This document shows positions 63,931-64,000 of a stretch of DNA of 64,000 bases, one piece after another; the stretch's first letter is position 1, and each line of letters begins with the position of its first letter. A model generated the notes under the pieces. The model saw only the letters and a list, made by a program, of their open reading frames with translations. It was not told the origin of the DNA and made no database searches. Origin of the DNA: an uncultured Duncaniella sp. (GTDB lineage: Bacteria > Bacteroidota > Bacteroidia > Bacteroidales > Muribaculaceae); contig CAJTRI010000007.1 in NCBI GenBank assembly GCA_910578615.1, positions 68,150-132,149 on the forward strand, written 5' to 3'. The position numbers and the translations under genes are program-made.

Positions 63931-64000
63931 ACAACGAAGAGTTTGATCCTGGCTCAGGATGAACGCTAGCGACAGGCTTAACACATGCAAGTCGAGGGGC
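63931..64000 (+). rRNA. 16S ribosomal RNA (5' end)
   Basis: The universal 27F-site sequence AGAGTTTGATCCTGGCTCAG begins at 63938, and GCTAGCGACAGGCTTAACACATGCAAGTCGAGGGG (in two pieces, GCTAGCGACAGGCTTAAC and ACATGCAAGTCGAGGGG) is typical of Bacteroidales. The start is set seven bases upstream by comparison with E. coli numbering. The window ends within helix 6, so the gene continues outside. Confidence 0.97.

Noticed and set aside
1..64000. CRISPR array, insertion sequence or prophage
   Set aside because: No regularly spaced repeats, no transposase or integrase and no phage structural genes were found on either strand.

Overview
The window is a stretch of a Bacteroidales chromosome, most likely from a gut Muribaculaceae/Bacteroidaceae-type anaerobe. 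The support is a SusC/SusD pair, serine palmitoyltransferase, PorT-like and AsmA-like envelope proteins, family-typical orthologues throughout, and repeated promoter elements of the Bacteroidetes type (TTTG, about 20 bases, TANNTTTG). The genus is inference. No phage, insertion sequence or CRISPR array is visible. The sequence ends about 70 bases into a 16S rRNA gene.

Layout. (1) 1-10.7 kb holds the late steps of (anaerobic-type) cobalamin biosynthesis in two convergent, tightly overlapping operons. The plus operon is cbiG-cobM fusion (5' cut by the window), cobK/cbiJ-cbiD fusion, cbiA, a PduO-type adenosyltransferase, cbiP, cobD and cbiB. The minus operon is cobU, cobT, cobS, cobC, which builds and joins the lower nucleotide loop. 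(2) 10.8-16.6 kb holds a PHP-type phosphatase, an orphan Vsr-like endonuclease, mazG coupled to a PD-(D/E)XK-like nuclease, and a secreted M16 peptidase. (3) 16.7-23.0 kb is a minus-strand run purB, small membrane protein, dxs, trkA, trkH (AMP and isoprenoid synthesis, potassium uptake). (4) 23.1-30.7 kb has a ZIP metal transporter preceded by a structured leader with an intrinsic terminator, then an MBL hydrolase, a tetrapyrrole-methylase-fold methyltransferase, a solitary sufB, cvpA and valS. (5) 30.8-42.7 kb carries ispD-recG-tadA-sirtuin, topA with a second small promoter-terminator unit upstream, an RluA-type pseudouridine synthase, then minus-strand pheS-crcB-nth-TRIC channel and lgt, and a DUF695 gene.

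(6) 42.7-51.7 kb has a gene-poor stretch next to tRNA-Arg(ACG), a PorT-like barrel protein, and a six-gene minus operon queF, queC, M15-like peptidase, AsmA-like giant, HAD phosphatase, aroB. (7) 52.1-57.0 kb is a SusC/SusD outer-membrane uptake pair with no enzymes or regulator beside it. (8) 57.1-63.2 kb is lipid-related: a stand-alone NRPS-like adenylation protein lacking key catalytic residues, serine palmitoyltransferase, a hemolysin-type acyltransferase, a sigma-54 activator with an apparent frameshift near its N terminus, and a DUF1460 exported protein. (9) 63.4-64.0 kb holds two tandem rRNA promoters, a structured leader and the start of 16S rRNA.

Most genes are ordinary housekeeping genes. 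The items most worth a second look are the degenerate adenylation protein beside serine palmitoyltransferase, the frameshifted sigma-54 regulator, and the two short promoter-to-terminator units upstream of the ZIP transporter and topA, the latter with a G9 tract exactly where its -33 element should be.
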